From NCBI GenBank assembly GCA_020091685.1, contig CM034601.1, forward strand, positions 3,906,920-3,970,919: DNA of 64,000 nt. The letters run 5' to 3'. The notes below the pieces were generated by a model. That model made no database searches. It saw nothing but the letters and a program-made list of their open reading frames with translations, and was not told where the DNA came from. Source of the stretch: Lutjanus erythropterus (lineage: Eukaryota; Chordata; Actinopteri; Lutjaniformes; Lutjanidae). Positions 36,079 through 48,900 of the stretch are shown here, in pieces. A program made the translations under genes and the position numbers. Each line of letters begins with the position of its first letter. The first letter of the stretch is position 1.

Positions 36079-38630
36079 TAAATAAAAGTCCTGAGTTGCG
36101 TTTACTGAAAATATCTGAGTTGGCTTCAATCAACTTTAATCAATTAGTACATGTAACCAACTCCAGATATTCAGAGAACCTTAAACTTTTGAGTTTATGA
36201 ACTTAAAAAAAAAAAAGTCTGCCTGACTGCCTCAGTTTTTTTTTTTTTTTGTTTGTTTGTTTTTTGGAGAACCGGGATATCTGGGAACATTGGGAACATT
36301 TTTATTCCGGCTCTTTGCTCAAAACAGCTCTGTGCTTTGTTCATTTGATTCAGAAGCACACAACAGACTTTAAGGTTACAGGTTAGGCCTTTATGTGACA
36401 TTGTTGGCAAGTATGTCGCAACTTTTCCTGATGGACAATAAACTTCTACTATTTTATCTTATCTTATCTTCTCTCTACACTAGTGTTTTTTATCTGCTGT
36501 CTGCCAGTCATCTTTGGGTTTCACTAGGAACGCATCAGTATGTCAGTACATCTCTTTTTGTACCATGAATGTCTTTCACAAAAATCTAAATCCACTTGCT
36601 TCACCCATTTCTAAGTAGTTCCCCCGTCCCGCTCGAGCTGCATGTCTTCTTCCTTGTGTTGGTTTCCATCATATTCTGCCTACATCTGCACAGCTTATGA
36701 CTTTGTGATGACTCGCAGTTTTCCCAGTTGGGCGTAGCGTAGGCGGCAAAGACAGTGACAGGTTAACCTGCACTTGACCCGTGAGCGCACAGTTTGATTG
36801 ACATCAAACACACTGTGATGACAGCCTTCCCTGCTTTTCTTCATGGCCATTAGATAAAGGACAGATTTTGTCTTGTCTGGGCTAAATGCTGAAAATGCCC
36901 GCAGTGACTTGAAATACAAGACAAGGTGTGGGGTAATTTCTTACTGATCAGTAATTCTTTTGCCTAAACCTAACCACCACCAAACCACCAAAGTACATTC
37001 ACTATCAAACTTAAACCGCCTCTGTCGTCTCAGAATTACGGCCATGTCTGGTAATTCTGCACCGACGATTTTCTGTGAGGAGGTGGAAAGGTCAGCGGGG
37101 TGGGCGGATGTGGAGCATGACTGACTTTCATGCGCAGTCGTACTATTGTGCTTCATATACGCACTGAAAACACGGACATCTACAGAAATACACCGAAAAA
37201 TGCAACTGCTGAGCACTGAGATACTCCCTGTCAGAGGGAACAAACTACCCCCAGTGGTACTCACTTGTCTCCGTCTAATTGGATCTAAAATATGACAAAC
37301 ACCTTGCCAATTAACACAAATACTTGAAACTCCTCATCATGCTGAACTGCGGCTGCAATCAGCAATTAAAGTCAAACTCTCAAACTTCAGTTAATGGTTT
37401 CCAAACAGCTCAAGACAACAGACGCCAACTTGTTACATTTGGATGTTTCTTAAAGTTTGAAGGTTCAAAAACATTTTCCTATTACCAGACTTTGTCTTAA
37501 GGGTGCGGGATGTTGCATCCCAACGTAACACCGTGCTTTTTGCAACAGACCGGTTATCTGAGAAAACAAGGAATCGTGCCAACATGCAGGAAAATGAGCG
37601 CAGAAATATAAGCCACTTAAATATAAGCTGTTTTTAAAGTGTAAAAGGATCAACTTTCCTCCTAATCTGATTAAAATGTTTCTCTGAACACATCGAGTGG
37701 CAGTTCTGATAAGTTAAATCTTAAATGGCTTGAATGTGTTATCTGATTATGTTACGGACAACGATGATGCATCACCTTTATTTCCTAAGTACAAAAATAG
37801 GAATAAATATTCTGCTTTGTATAAACTTTGACTGTTTGTAAATGTCTAATAATGTTGGCTTTGTGCTTATTTAAAGCTTTACATGAAGACTTCTGATTGT
37901 TTTCCTGTTGTTGACATTGCTTCCTGTTTAGACTTGCAGACTGTTTATGTTTCAGTTCTTAAGGAAACAGTACACCGTTATTTCATTGAAAAACATATGA
38001 AGCGAGAACAGACTAACAGGCAGAAGGAGAGCAGGAGAATGAGAGCTTCTGTTTTTTTTCTTCGTCACAGAAGGAAGACAGGAAAGAGAGAGGTCAGAGG
38101 AAGTGGACACAATCTGGCGCAGGCATGTTCAACTCAAAGAGCGAGAAGCGTTCTGAGAGCGAGCTGTGAAAATATCAATGAGGGAACATAAAATGACATA
38201 AATAACCCTCTAACAAGAATAAAAGTCTACAGGGACTTTTAACTATATTTGTCCAAGGGCCAGAATATTTATTCACTGCAGGGGCCGGACTTTATTTAGG
38301 CCTATTACTGTTTGATATTTTCGGTTTCTTACAAAATTAATGCTATTTTTATAAACTTAGATCATTATGAACAAACCATAGTCCATAATGATAACTAGAT
38401 ACTTAACTAGAAACACTGCAAAGCTCATGTTGTGCCAGATAAATGCTTTCAATGTGAAGCTGCAGCAGTTAGAGATGCTTGGTTTGCATTAGCATTAACA
38501 GATTTTTTTTTCCAAGAATTTCGCCATAGACACCCAGTTTGTAACACTGCAAGTATAATAATATTGCAATACTTTCAACAGTGACCATTCTGAGGCTCAG
38601 GGGAAGCTTTGGTGGAACAGATGTGGCTCA

Positions 38631-39120
38631 TGGGCAGGGTCGGTCAGATACTTTGAAAAGTACCAAGTTAATAAAGTCAAACAACATGGGAATGTTTTTA
38701 ATCAGTAACACATTCCAATGGATTCCAAAATACCTCAATAATTATACTAAAAAACTGGACACAGCCACAAAAATGTGACTCCCACGCATACTTTCTTTTT
38801 TTTTTTTAAACATCTCACAACATTTTCAATACAGCTAAAATGTACTTTGCATAGTGTTCAGTTTGTGGAGCAGTTCTCTAAAACTCTGTAAGTCAGACGT
38901 GCTCTTTATAAGTTAATAAAACATTGGTTATCTCAAAAAAAAAGTTTCATAATTTAAAAATTGACATAGCTTAAAGATGTAATTAAAAATGTAAATCAAG
39001 AAATCCCTGCCAATGTTTTGTAAAAGTAATCTGGGCTGATTATAGTTACTTTTTTAATTTTTAGTAATCAGATTACATCATCCTAGTTACATGTAATCAG
39101 TTACTAGCCAAATATGCCCA
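38631..39120 (+). mobile_element. interspersed element with 'GTAATCAGATTACA' interior
   Basis: Bounded by TGGGCAGGGTCGG at the left and ACTAGCCAAATATGCCCA at the right (TGGGCA inverted at the extreme ends). The interior shows AGTAATCAGATTACATCATC and TTACATGTAATCAGTTACTA, typical of an abundant fish repeat. No coding content. Confidence -1.
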
Positions 39121-40254
39121 TTGGCCACTAGTTAACTATCTGTAGTCTTCAGCCATGCTAGCAGCTCTGTGAGGCTAGGTACAGTGGCGCTTTGAGCTAA
39201 ATGCTAACTTATCTGCAGTTTAGGATGTTAGCATGCTATCGTTTGCTTATTAGCAGCACACATGGACTACAAAATGATGGGAACAATCAAGTCTTTAGTC
39301 ATGAACCAAAGTACTTCACAAATTAAAGTTGCAAGCATGAGGATGTCTAATGACAATCCATCCAAATGTGAACTTAACTGCAGTTCTGGAGGAACTTTTC
39401 AGCTAAATTTAGCCCTTGATGCATTAAAATGCAAATCACCTAATCAGCGTCTGGTGTGTATTTTCTAAAGGCTGCAATTAATACAGAAGTTTCTGTACTG
39501 AGAGTATATCTTTAACTCTCAATGTTTTGGTCACAAAAAGCAAAGAGGAAATGTTTTTTTAAAGCACCCTACTTGTTGAATCCTGAACAAAACCAAACTG
39601 ATTAATAAATCAAGCTGCACCCGCTTGGACCCAAACTCCGACTTCGTGTTCACAATGAGAGCAACACCATCAATTAGCAGATTGAACCCAGCAGAACAAG
39701 CCCCATTTACATCAAGCACACATTCATCTGGGTGTCAGCAACCAATTAGATCTTTTCAGACGGTGTTATTTGTCTCACGGACAACAATTCTGCCGTGAGA
39801 GTAAAAACAGTAGACAAGGAGTCGTTTGCAGACATTAAATCTTTGCAGTTTTAACAAACTGTTGCCCTCGATTACGATGATTGGAGAGGCTGATGGAGTA
39901 TTGTTTAGAGAGATTTTAATTTAATTCAGTTTTGTTTTGCTTTTCTGTTAGATATCATGATTTTAAAGTTTCAAATTTGTGCTTGTAATAACAGAGCTCA
40001 CACTGTGCGCAATCAGCAAGATAATAAAAAGGAATTATACAGCCTTATACATTAAAACACCTGAAAGTCTACATTAGTTTGAACTGGAAAAGGTAACTGA
40101 GAAAAAATAAAACTTTCAATATTGACTCATTCCTGTTTGAATTATTTTTTCAGGCATTCATACGTTTATAACCAGATACCCTGATTGACCGGTGGAGGCT
40201 AATTATGTCTGTCTCAGTTTGACCGAGGTCTGAGGAAGCTGTAATGACGTGAAA

Positions 40255-40420
40255 AGACAGCAGGCTCTGCGAGGCCATCAGTAAATAAGAACTCTCCCTC
40301 TTAATTGACCCGCCTGATGGCCGCATCGCTTTAAAAGAAAATAAATACTAAGAAGACTGTAATGGATCGGGCCCCGGGTGTCCGGGCGCTTTTACAGACG
40401 CTGCTCATTAAATGGCGAGT
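40255..40420. promoter_or_regulatory. candidate conserved non-coding element
   Basis: Unique block with TCTTAATTGACCCGCCTGAT, GGCCGCATCGCTTTAAAAGA and CGCTGCTCATTAAATGGCGA, with CpGs above the local level. A pyrimidine-rich low-complexity tract follows further on (40680-40790). Confidence -1.
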
Positions 40421-41234
40421 CCAAAAAAAAAAAATCACACAGTGGGAGCTGGGCAAACACAGATATATCACGGATATAATTTCAGCATCTCTGATTCTGT
40501 TGTTCGAGGGTTTAGGCGCTATTTACCCTGCAGCAAAATAGCCACAAACAACGGGGGTGGGGTCATAATTTCCATGGAAATGACTTTGCAGCGCCATGCC
40601 AAGCGGATGTGGGAAGAGGCTGGCTCGGCGCAGCTCGATTCCTGCTCCAAACTCTAATCCTCAAATTATCACTCACTCAGCAAATCCCCCTCTCCTCTCC
40701 TGCCTCACTTTTCTCCCTCTTTTCACCTCCCCCCTCCTCTCGGGCTCATCAGCACCCCTCCCTCCACCCCCCCCCGCTGCTCCTATCTATCCATCTGTCT
40801 GCAGGAGGGTGGAGAAAATAACAGAAACACGGCGTGAAAGAAGACTATCAGTAAAATAAATCCCAATAGCAGCCATTATGACTCAAATGTAAAGCAGTTA
40901 CGAATATGTGAGTTTTAAAACAGACAAAAAAAAAGGAAAAAACGCTATAGTGAAGAACCGCAGTCACAAAGCTCATTAGGAGAGGACGCTAAAAGTTTAA
41001 TCTGGGGACTTTTGAACACAAGTGGCTCTGCAGAGTGATGTTTGTTTGCAGGAGCAGATTTCTATGTTGTTTGCATTATGTTTAACCAGCATTTGCATGA
41101 GGATGAACATGCCACCATGAGCATGGGGTGATGTGAGCTGAGATTTGTTGCAGTAACTGGCGCCGGCAAAGACGGAAAGGGAGAGGACGGCATATAATGC
41201 ATTTGTCGGAAATTCCTTTATCATGTTTGTTAAA

Positions 41235-41350
41235 CTTTAAAGGAATAGCTCGACAGTTTGGGAAATACACTTAGAACAGTCTGGTGGTTAAGCCCACACA
41301 AACATTTGTTATTGTACGGATGAAACAGATGAGATGCGTGTTAATTAAAC
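41235..41350 (+). mobile_element. fragment of a second TTAA MITE family
   Basis: Starts TTTAAAGGAATAGCTCGACA then GTTTGGGAAATACACTTA, the known left end of a common fish repeat; TTGTACGGATGAAACAGATG and GCGTGTTAATTA look like its interior. Internally shortened. Confidence -1.
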
Positions 41351-41354
41351 TGTT

Positions 41355-41530
41355 TCTACCACAGGAATTTTTGGAGGAACTCTGCATTTCCACCACAGGG
41401 ACCAGTGTCTAACTTTAAGTCCAGGGCCATTATTTTACCCCCAGAAAGTCCCTGCTCGGGAGGAACTTTCCAAAAAGTACACGAAACTTCTGGGGTGGGG
41501 CGTGCAGCACTGAATATTTCTGACTGGTTG
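41355..41530. mobile_element. non-autonomous DNA transposon fragment
   Basis: Carries TACCCCCAGAAAGTCCCTGC, AGGAACTTTCCAAAAAGTAC and GGGGTGGGGCGTGCAGCACT followed by ATTTCTGACTGGTTGAG, which I know as an abundant fish MITE. Superfamily not assigned. Confidence -1.
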
Positions 41531-41744
41531 AGCACTCGCAGAATTTAAAAATCTTTTTTTTTGTTCAGTGTGCTTTGACACATCAATGTGGAGTTCCAGA
41601 AGAAAGCGTATGACCCCGTTTTGCAAAGCAGTAAATCAGTTTCATACTGCCGGGCTGTGTGGAAATGCTGCCATTCAGAGACTTGTTTTTTTTGTCCCGT
41701 GTCAACAAGCAAAGATGTTTCACTCAGTGAAGTTCTCAGTTGCA

Positions 41745-41840
41745 CCAAAATGAAAAGGTCTGATGAGTCATTCTTCACAATCTTCCAGACTCTGGGTGGT
41801 TTTATGGTTTGGGGAAAGTTTAAGTCCCGCTAAACACAGT
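41745..41840 (+). pseudogene. possible Tc1-like transposase scrap
   Basis: One short frame reads SDESFFTIFQTLGGFMVWGK, which resembles the DES...F...VWG stretch around the second catalytic aspartate of Tc1-like transposases. No intact frame extends to either side. Low confidence because only about 25 residues are involved. Confidence -1.
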
Positions 41841-44800
41841 GATGTGTAAAGGCAGCCTCTTAACGTTGTCCTTGATCACATGGGGTCTTATTTTATACTC
41901 AGATGTACTCTCTGAGGACAGGCGTGGTATGTTTTGGCTTCGCAGAAACAAATTCAACACTAAGTCAGACAGGCTGGTCTGCCCAAACCATTTGACGGAA
42001 GAAATCCCAGGTCATAGCTCTCGATGCTGATCACATGCAGAGTTCCCAACTCCTCCCTCATGTACCTGTTTTAATGTACCCTGGATTAAAACACAGGCAT
42101 AAGTACTCATTTTTTCCAGCACACTTTACTGTACTAATGTTGTACTATTAGGCACTTTTCCTAAACTACAACTCATTTCTTTTAACATTACCCTTTGTGT
42201 TTAGCTATGCCCTTTTAATTTTGAATGGTATTGTCCACTGTTTGAGTGTGTCCTTTTAACTTTGCATCGTCCTGTGTGCTTCTATCGCTCTTGTCCTGTG
42301 AAACAAGATCTGGCATCTGTGATCATGATCAAGTTGAACAAAGTGAAAAAACTGTACGTGTGTTACATTTAATACTCATTAAAAGGACCAAGTACACTCA
42401 GCCAGCAGCCTGCAGAAGAACATGAACAACATGCAAAAAGTGAACAAAGATCTACCTCTAATACCAGCTAGACTCTGTAGAGATCATTCATGAATAGACA
42501 ATTGAGGATCTAAGCTCTTATCCAGCAAGTTTCTGACTGAACTAAACCAAATATTGTGCGTCAGACAGCAGTTTCACATTTTTGCTTCTGCTTGTGACTT
42601 TTTGAGCCTCTCTGACCTCAGACTTACAATAACCACATGTGCACCTACACACAGTACAAGGTGGCAATATTGACTTATAAGTGAAGGCAGTCATTTGGAC
42701 AGAAATACCGGTGATTACATGTCTAATTCAAGCACATGCATGAGAACTGCAAGGTAAAAGATTCAGCACGTCTGAACATGTGGACTGGTGGTGAAAATAA
42801 ATGACGGGTTACTGGTTATTTGTGGTCCCTGCTGTTCGCTGTGACTGAGGGGTAAAACACCAGCAGCAAACACTCGCTTCGTTCAACAATTTCTGTGTAA
42901 GCCCACGCAAGATGTGCGTCAAAGATACACCACTTTATTATTTCTCAGAAAAGCAGCAATTTCATCACATTAAGCTCAAAGACCTGCCATATTAATTCTT
43001 CATGATTCATGCCTCCGTGGTACATCTACACTACGCAACACAGCTGCTGTGTTTTACATGATTCTACGGGCTGAAATGCCCTTAACAAAAGATTCAATTT
43101 TGCAACATGTTGCTTGGTTGTGTTGTTTAACTACTGTTGCAAAAAAAGCCCACAGATCAATTCTTTCAATTCACCAACTTTTGTTTTCTTCCTCTTTTTC
43201 TCTCTCTTCCCTTATGTTCCTGTATTCTTCAACTTTTCTCTGTCCTTCTTAATAACATATTTTTTTGTAACATTTAGCAAGTTGTGAAATAATAACCACA
43301 CAGACCGAGATTCTGCCTCCCTCCTGTTCAGTGGAGCAGAAGAAACCTCATTGCAGAGCTGCTGGTTAGATGCTAAATGTTGATCAGACGAGAAAAAGAG
43401 TCATCTTCTGAAGCGCGGCTCTAATGTGCCAAACTGCTGCGGCAAAGATGTGTTGGAAAGGATGAAACCTCCAGACACTTACAGCACACAGCAGACAGCA
43501 CTCAGCGGTGGCTGGGAGAGACTCTCTTGACTTTTGAAGCACTTGTGCTGGAATGTAGCTCAGTGGGCGGAAACACTGCCAGAGCAGAGCAGAAACAACG
43601 TCCTGACATGAACCGATATTTAAAACCAACATTAAAGTTGTTGTTAAATGTTGCCTGGAGTTGTCACAACTGTTGCCTGCATATGTAAAATTAATGACCT
43701 TAATGCAGCATTAATAATATGCTTAAAACTCATTATTTTGAGGGTTTATGTAAAATATATACAAAAAACAATTCAGCAATTTATTTTTAATATTAAAAAA
43801 GACCAAGGGCCCTATTTTAACAACAAGTGCAAGTCAGATATCTTCAAGCACACCGGCTATTTACAAAGTTCAAAAAGGCTGGGTGAAGGTGAATATAGAT
43901 CAGAGGGCGTGGCCATTAATACATACACTCTCATCAGTCACATGACTGGTCTCATTGCTCTGAAACAGTTGAGCCAACTAACCGACCAACATTTCCTCCC
44001 CTAGATTTAAAAAAATATGTATCTGTGGCACAGATGCACTGTAGTTTAATTATTTTGGGTACAATCAGCAACTTATCTGAACTTTCTCTCCATTCTGTTT
44101 ACTGTAAAGTGGTTATTAGCCTCTTCTTCAGGAAAAAAAAAAATTCAGCCCTAATTACATACAGTGCAGTTATTTGGATTTGATTTACCATTTCAGTACA
44201 AATGTGCAGGAAGGCAGTCCTGCAATGTTAATCTCTCTGTGTATTTCAACAGTTGGCAAAAACACTGCGTGTAAATATGTTGATAAGATATTTGTGTGAG
44301 TGTGGGTTTGACAGTCTGTGCTATGAGGTAAGAGTCGACTGTTGGAAGCTACATGCAGGCAGACAGTAAAACCCCCTCAAGAGACAGAGACAGAGAGTCG
44401 GGGCTGGGGGCCGGAAGGTCGGGGGGGCTATTTGGAGCTCTGACTCTGTTCCTAATATAACTGCGGTGTGTGTGGAGCAACAGCTGCTGTGTGTCCTGAA
44501 GCAGGTGGGCTCTGTTACATGTCAGAGTCACAGTGGGAGGGAGTGGACTCAGGAGTTTCTGGGTGGCAGAGGCTACTCGAGACAAAGGTAATCAATGTAT
44601 AAACAAGTGCAGAGACTCAAAACGGCTGCAGGCTGTCGGTAAGACACAGTAGCTGCTGATAACTTCCTTCATCTTTCCTTGATCTTTATTTCCAGTGAAA
44701 AATAAAGAAAAGGGAAACTTGTCCTTGGTCCTCGAGGGGATGTTGTTCAAGCATGAAGCTGGAAGTCACTGCTTCACCATCATGTTTCATGCACATATTA

Positions 44801-45059
44801 CACAAAAAGCACTTCAAGATATATATTAACCTGCAACATTTGAATAATCCATTATAAACCACCCCTCAACTAATCTCACCAAACAATGGATGTATAACAA
44901 GCCAATGTCTTAAATCATTTCATATGTTTTACAGTGCCTTCAGGCAATTCAGTCTGTACTTTGCAGAGATGATGTGACATTTTACACACAAACGTCACAG
45001 AGAAATTCAAATAGAAATTGGCAAATAATGGGGTGGTGTCAAATAAAGACTGGATGTTC

Positions 45060-45330
45060 ACCCTAGAAGTCCACAGTAACGTAAAAACCAAAAGTCAGCA
45101 GTGACATTTAGTCAACATGATTGACTTTACGTCATGCACATAACTTTACGTACAAAATTAAGCACACTGATTTCTACCCGAACCACAATCTTTTCATAAC
45201 TCCATCATTTTGTGGACTAAACCTAACCAAACTGCAACCATTTCACAGCATTTACCATGATGACAAAGGTCAACTGACTGCGACAACAAAGGTAACTTCG
45301 CTATTGTTACCGCATCTACAACACAAAATA
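45060..45330 (+). repeat. possible family A-related repeat
   Basis: TTGACTTTACGTCATGCACA, CATAACTTTACGTAC and GGACTAAACCTAACCAAACT resemble the right part of the family A copy at 31715-32110. Diverged; low confidence. Confidence -1.
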
Positions 45331-46934
45331 CACCAGCCTACACAGCGATAAAGATATATAATTATGCAGGGAAATTCTTTTTGTTTTCGTCTTCTTTCAT
45401 GACCCCTCAGATTTATCCTGCAACTGCTTTGGGTGTCCCAAGATAGTGGTTGGAAATCATTGTAGCAGTCTTAAAAATTTGCCATGAACCCATGGAAACA
45501 CCCTCTCTTAGTGCTGATGTTGGTAAGCTGTTGAAGGTAATATTATGATGCAACAGTGCATTTTATGAGAGCTCCAAATGGAAGAAGTCCCTTTTTTACA
45601 GCCAAACTCCAATTACCAGAAATCCCGCAGACCCCGTAAATGAGCTTCCGTCACACAGCGCACAGATGTTTACCACTAGTTTGAGTTTGTGATTCACCCA
45701 AATGCTCAGCTTAGCGTGAGCAGAGCGCTCAGCCCCTGCTGGTTAGAATGCAGTCTGAAGTTCTGATTTGTTTGCGACCATCCTCAGCAGAAAGGGCAAA
45801 TCTGTTGCATCTCAATAAGGGCAATCAACCGTAGCCAGACTTCTGTCTCGTCACGCTCACACAGATCTGCAGAAAATCTTGTCAAACAAAATTGGCATAA
45901 TGAGACCTTTGATAAACCTGAGGCAGCAATTTTGAGTTTGAAAAGTCCACTGGTAAAGGCTTCGCTCATTGGTTTTCTGTCTGGATATAAACAAGTTCCA
46001 ACTACTGCAGTTTTAAAAAGTTATTGAACATAAGATCATGTTTTTAAAGCTGTTAGTGCAGGAGGTGGGTGCTCTAAAGTATTCTGAAACAGCTCATGAA
46101 CTAGTGAAATAAATTACTGATCATACTGATCAAATGGATGTACAGTGACTTATGCAAACTGGTCACAGCTGGAATCTGTTGTGGATCCAAGTTGCCTACA
46201 GCCACTGTGACAACATAAAAGAAAAGTTTGAAGCCACAGGGATTCAACCAACAGTTTGTAAAACATCACTCTCTCTAAAGCAACCACTTTCCCTCAGGAT
46301 AAAAAGTAATTTTATCTTGTAGAACAAAGGTGGTGCTACTCTACCCCTGCATCAGTTGGTTAGTTTATTTGTGTTATTGCATGACTTTGTTGAATCTGAA
46401 CTAAACCTTTAAATCACTTAAGTCACACAAACACAAACAAACCCATCGATTGAGGCAGCAGCAGACAAGCAAGGAGAGAGTGATATGTGGCTTATAGAAC
46501 AGCAGTTTCTCTTCAAAATGGGTAGTTTGACAGCAACAGGCCCAGTTCCACAACAAAATGACTGAAATTAGTGGGGGTCCGCTAATATCTACAGTGCAAC
46601 CAGCAACAGCAGTGTTACAGTTATGGTCCCTGATGAACAAATTGTGGTGGAACACAACTGGCAGCCTTGAAAGCAGTCTTAAGTGAATACAGTGCATCAG
46701 TCCTTTTCAGCAACTGATTGCTTGATGAGTCCAAATGGCACCAATCATATATCAATAAATGCTCAGCCTGTGAGAAGTGCAGCGACAGAGTGCAGTGCTG
46801 TTAAACATGTCCACTCACCGACTTTACCTTGATTAAGTCACCTAGAAACAACACCAGCCTGCTACAGTATAACCATAGGGACCTCTACACTAATCAGATT
46901 GGTCGGTTATAACTCGAGGAGGTGACGTGCCTGA

Positions 46935-47235
46935 GGTGACGTGTGTTCATGATGCTCTGAACCATCCACACGTTTCCTGAGTTTTCTGTTTCTGTTTGCT
47001 GAGCTGCCGTTATCAAATTTAACTGTGATTGGCATAGCTGTTTCAGAGCTATGAGACCAGTAATGTGACTATCTGGGGGACTATTTAATAATCACAACAC
47101 CTGCTGATCTATATTCACCTTCAGATGACATGAATAGCTGCGGACGCCACGGAGGGGTGACCTTGCATTTGGAATCTATTATTTAAATTTCAACTGAGGG
47201 TGCAAAATAGTAAACTGCAGGCACAATGCATGCCA
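46935..47235 (+). repeat. interspersed repeat family C, copy 2
   Basis: Pair of 31311-31634 in the same orientation; shared blocks include CTGAACCATCCACACGTTTC, ACTGTGATTGGCATAGCTGT, AGCTATGAGACCAGT and ATTTCAACTGAGGGTGCAAA. The two copies differ by several small gaps. Confidence -1.
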
Positions 47236-47309
47236 CCTCACAGCAAGGGAAAGCAGTGACGATATTCTAAATATAGTGCGCACTTCAACTGATGTTGATT
47301 TTTATAGGT

Positions 47310-47463
47310 GGCTAAAATATATTTTGCTGCTGACCTTGTCCACAGTCGTACAATACTTAGCTTCCTACACCAGTGTTCCTGCTGCTTCTCCATCTACTTT
47401 AGGTAAAACACTGAGTACCTCATACAACCCCACTTCAAAAAAATCTAAACTATTGCTCTAAAT
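47310..47463 (+). repeat. right half of the TTAA MITE family seen at 4450
   Basis: GGTGGCTAAAATATATTTTG, CTTGTCCACAG, then GTACCTCATACAACCCCACT and a worn right end AAACTATTGCTCTAA. Left half absent. Confidence -1.
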
Positions 47464-47768
47464 CACAAAAATCAAGAGTTGAGACTCAACTTGAACTTGA
47501 CTACTGTGACACTGAAAACTTTAAATGTTTTTGCTTTCAAGTCTCAAGTCGGGTCCGTTCTTTGGGGAGCCAAGTCTTGATAATACAGCAGCAGGCGGAC
47601 AAACGTCGCTTTGCGATTAAGCTTTTGGCCTCTGAACTTTTATCCACTGGGACTGGCGCTGAACAAGACCTCTTCTCCCAAACAAACACGCCCCTTTACC
47701 ACAACTGAGCCAGCCACTAACCCATCCACCCACCCAGAAAAGAATCAGAGTCAATGTTGAGGCATGCG

Positions 47769-47796
47769 CCTCCTCCTCCTCCTCCTCCTCCTCCTC
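47769..47796. repeat. (TCC)n microsatellite
   Basis: About nine CTC/TCC units. Confidence -1.
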
Positions 47797-48204
47797 TACA
47801 GTCGGACCCTGACAGTAGGCTGCAGTCTGTCCACACTCAGCTTCTTGTTACTTATTTATAGCAGCTTGTTCCCCAGAGGGACAAAGTAATTGAAACCAAA
47901 TGTGTTGCCGGGACTGATATGGGGAAGTAGGGCGGCTGGCCCACCCACCCACCCTTCTGCTCCCCGCTCTATACACAAAGATTGTAGCAAGGGGTTGGGA
48001 TTTGGAGCAAACAGCCTTGGAAATCACTGTTCTTGCAATTTCATTTCTGAAAGAAAAAGAAAAGAATGTTCCCGAGCTTCATTTCTTCCGAAACTTCTTG
48101 GTTCACAACAAATAAATTAATTTAACTGCTTCGGTCTCAGGGGCTCTGCATTCGTAAAGTTGTTATAATGTTTTTTTTCCCGGGCCGGCGAGCACAAAGT
48201 GAGG

Positions 48205-48209
<5 letters not shown>

Positions 48210-48239
<30 letters not shown>
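48210..48239. repeat. A30 homopolymer in the sgcd intron
   Basis: Thirty A's on the plus strand, so a U30 run in the sgcd pre-mRNA, about 175 bases after the start-codon exon. No retroposon body was recognised next to it. Confidence -1.
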
Positions 48240-48241
<2 letters not shown>

Positions 48242-48414
48242 AGATATTTCTACAAGCAAACTAACATGGAAGAACTGCAGCTTTAATTTGGTCCACTTTT
48301 TGGAGGAATAAAGTAGCAGCACTCAAAGCTCAGCCCACCTCCCCGCCCACCACCGCCGCACCAACAACCACACTTAATGAGCAGTCCAAACACGGCAGTG
48401 AAACCCAAACTTAC

Positions 48415-48900
48415 CATGGTTTCTCTTTTCCTTCCTGTTTCCTCTGTATCCCTCTCTTTACTCCCCCTCTTTTCCTCAGTCCTGGGCTCCCGGTGAGCTC
48501 TGTTCAAAGTCGAGGTGTGTCAGGCAGATAAAAATGGGATTGAGTTGCTGGTAAGAAGCTGCATGAGGCCTTCACTGACCAAGTCAAAGTCAGGCAGCCA
48601 CCTCTCTCTTTCTCTCCCCTCCCCGCTGCCTTGCTCTCTTGTCAGCTTTTCCAATAACAAACTGTCTCCCCGCCTCCTCTGGCCGTGTCCCTGAGCTGTG
48701 AGCTGTTTCCTGGATGCTTGGTGGACTCCCGTGACCCGGCAGTCTCCCTCTTTCTTTTTTTTTCTCCTTTTCTTTTTTTGCTGCTCTACCGTGGAGAGTC
48801 TTATTTCTCCGGCCCTCTGTCTCTCTGAGTTGCAGCCCTGCCCTCTTGCCAGATTTAGAACCAGAGACACATGTGGGCCTCTGGTTTGAAGTTTAAAGAG
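48415..48900 (-). CDS. sgcd: sgcd 5' exon: untranslated leader plus initiating ATG
   Basis: On the minus strand a purine-rich leader runs into ACCATG at 48420-48415, and the ATG is followed at once by the donor GTAAGT (48414-48409). Thus the exon contributes only the start codon to the protein, joined in frame to the ATG that opens the exon at 13202, giving Met-Met-Thr-Gln-Glu. Human SGCD also starts Met-Met, which I take as support for the same split. Most of this feature is 5' UTR; the only coding bases are 48417-48415. The upstream boundary is uncertain: I set it near 48900 because pyrimidine/purine-biased, GC-richer sequence ends about there, but an acceptor such as the one after CTTTGAACAG (near 48500) could make it a shorter internal leader exon. 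In-frame stops upstream of the ATG were not fully checked. The ATG plus donor is solid; the assignment to sgcd is inference from strand, frame and the human parallel. Confidence -1.

Larger units (their letters stand above)
13203..48414 (-). other. sgcd: sgcd large intron between start-codon exon and transmembrane exon
   Basis: About 35.2 kb bounded by GTAAGT at 48414 and a CTCAG acceptor at 13203. No further exon was recognised inside on either strand; open reading frames here are short, lack family motifs, and often cover repeats. The contents are old transposons, microsatellites and the unique blocks listed separately. Stretches not listed individually (for example 14.3-15.9, 19.3-21.0, 30.1-31.2, 32.3-34.7, 42.1-45.0 and 45.4-46.9 kb) show nothing I can name beyond AT-rich non-coding DNA and small repeat scraps. 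Confidence -1.

Noticed and set aside
48283-48507. 74-codon minus-strand frame over the sgcd start exon
   Set aside because: It runs in from the leader and on through the GTAAGT donor into the intron; the spliced product is sgcd instead.
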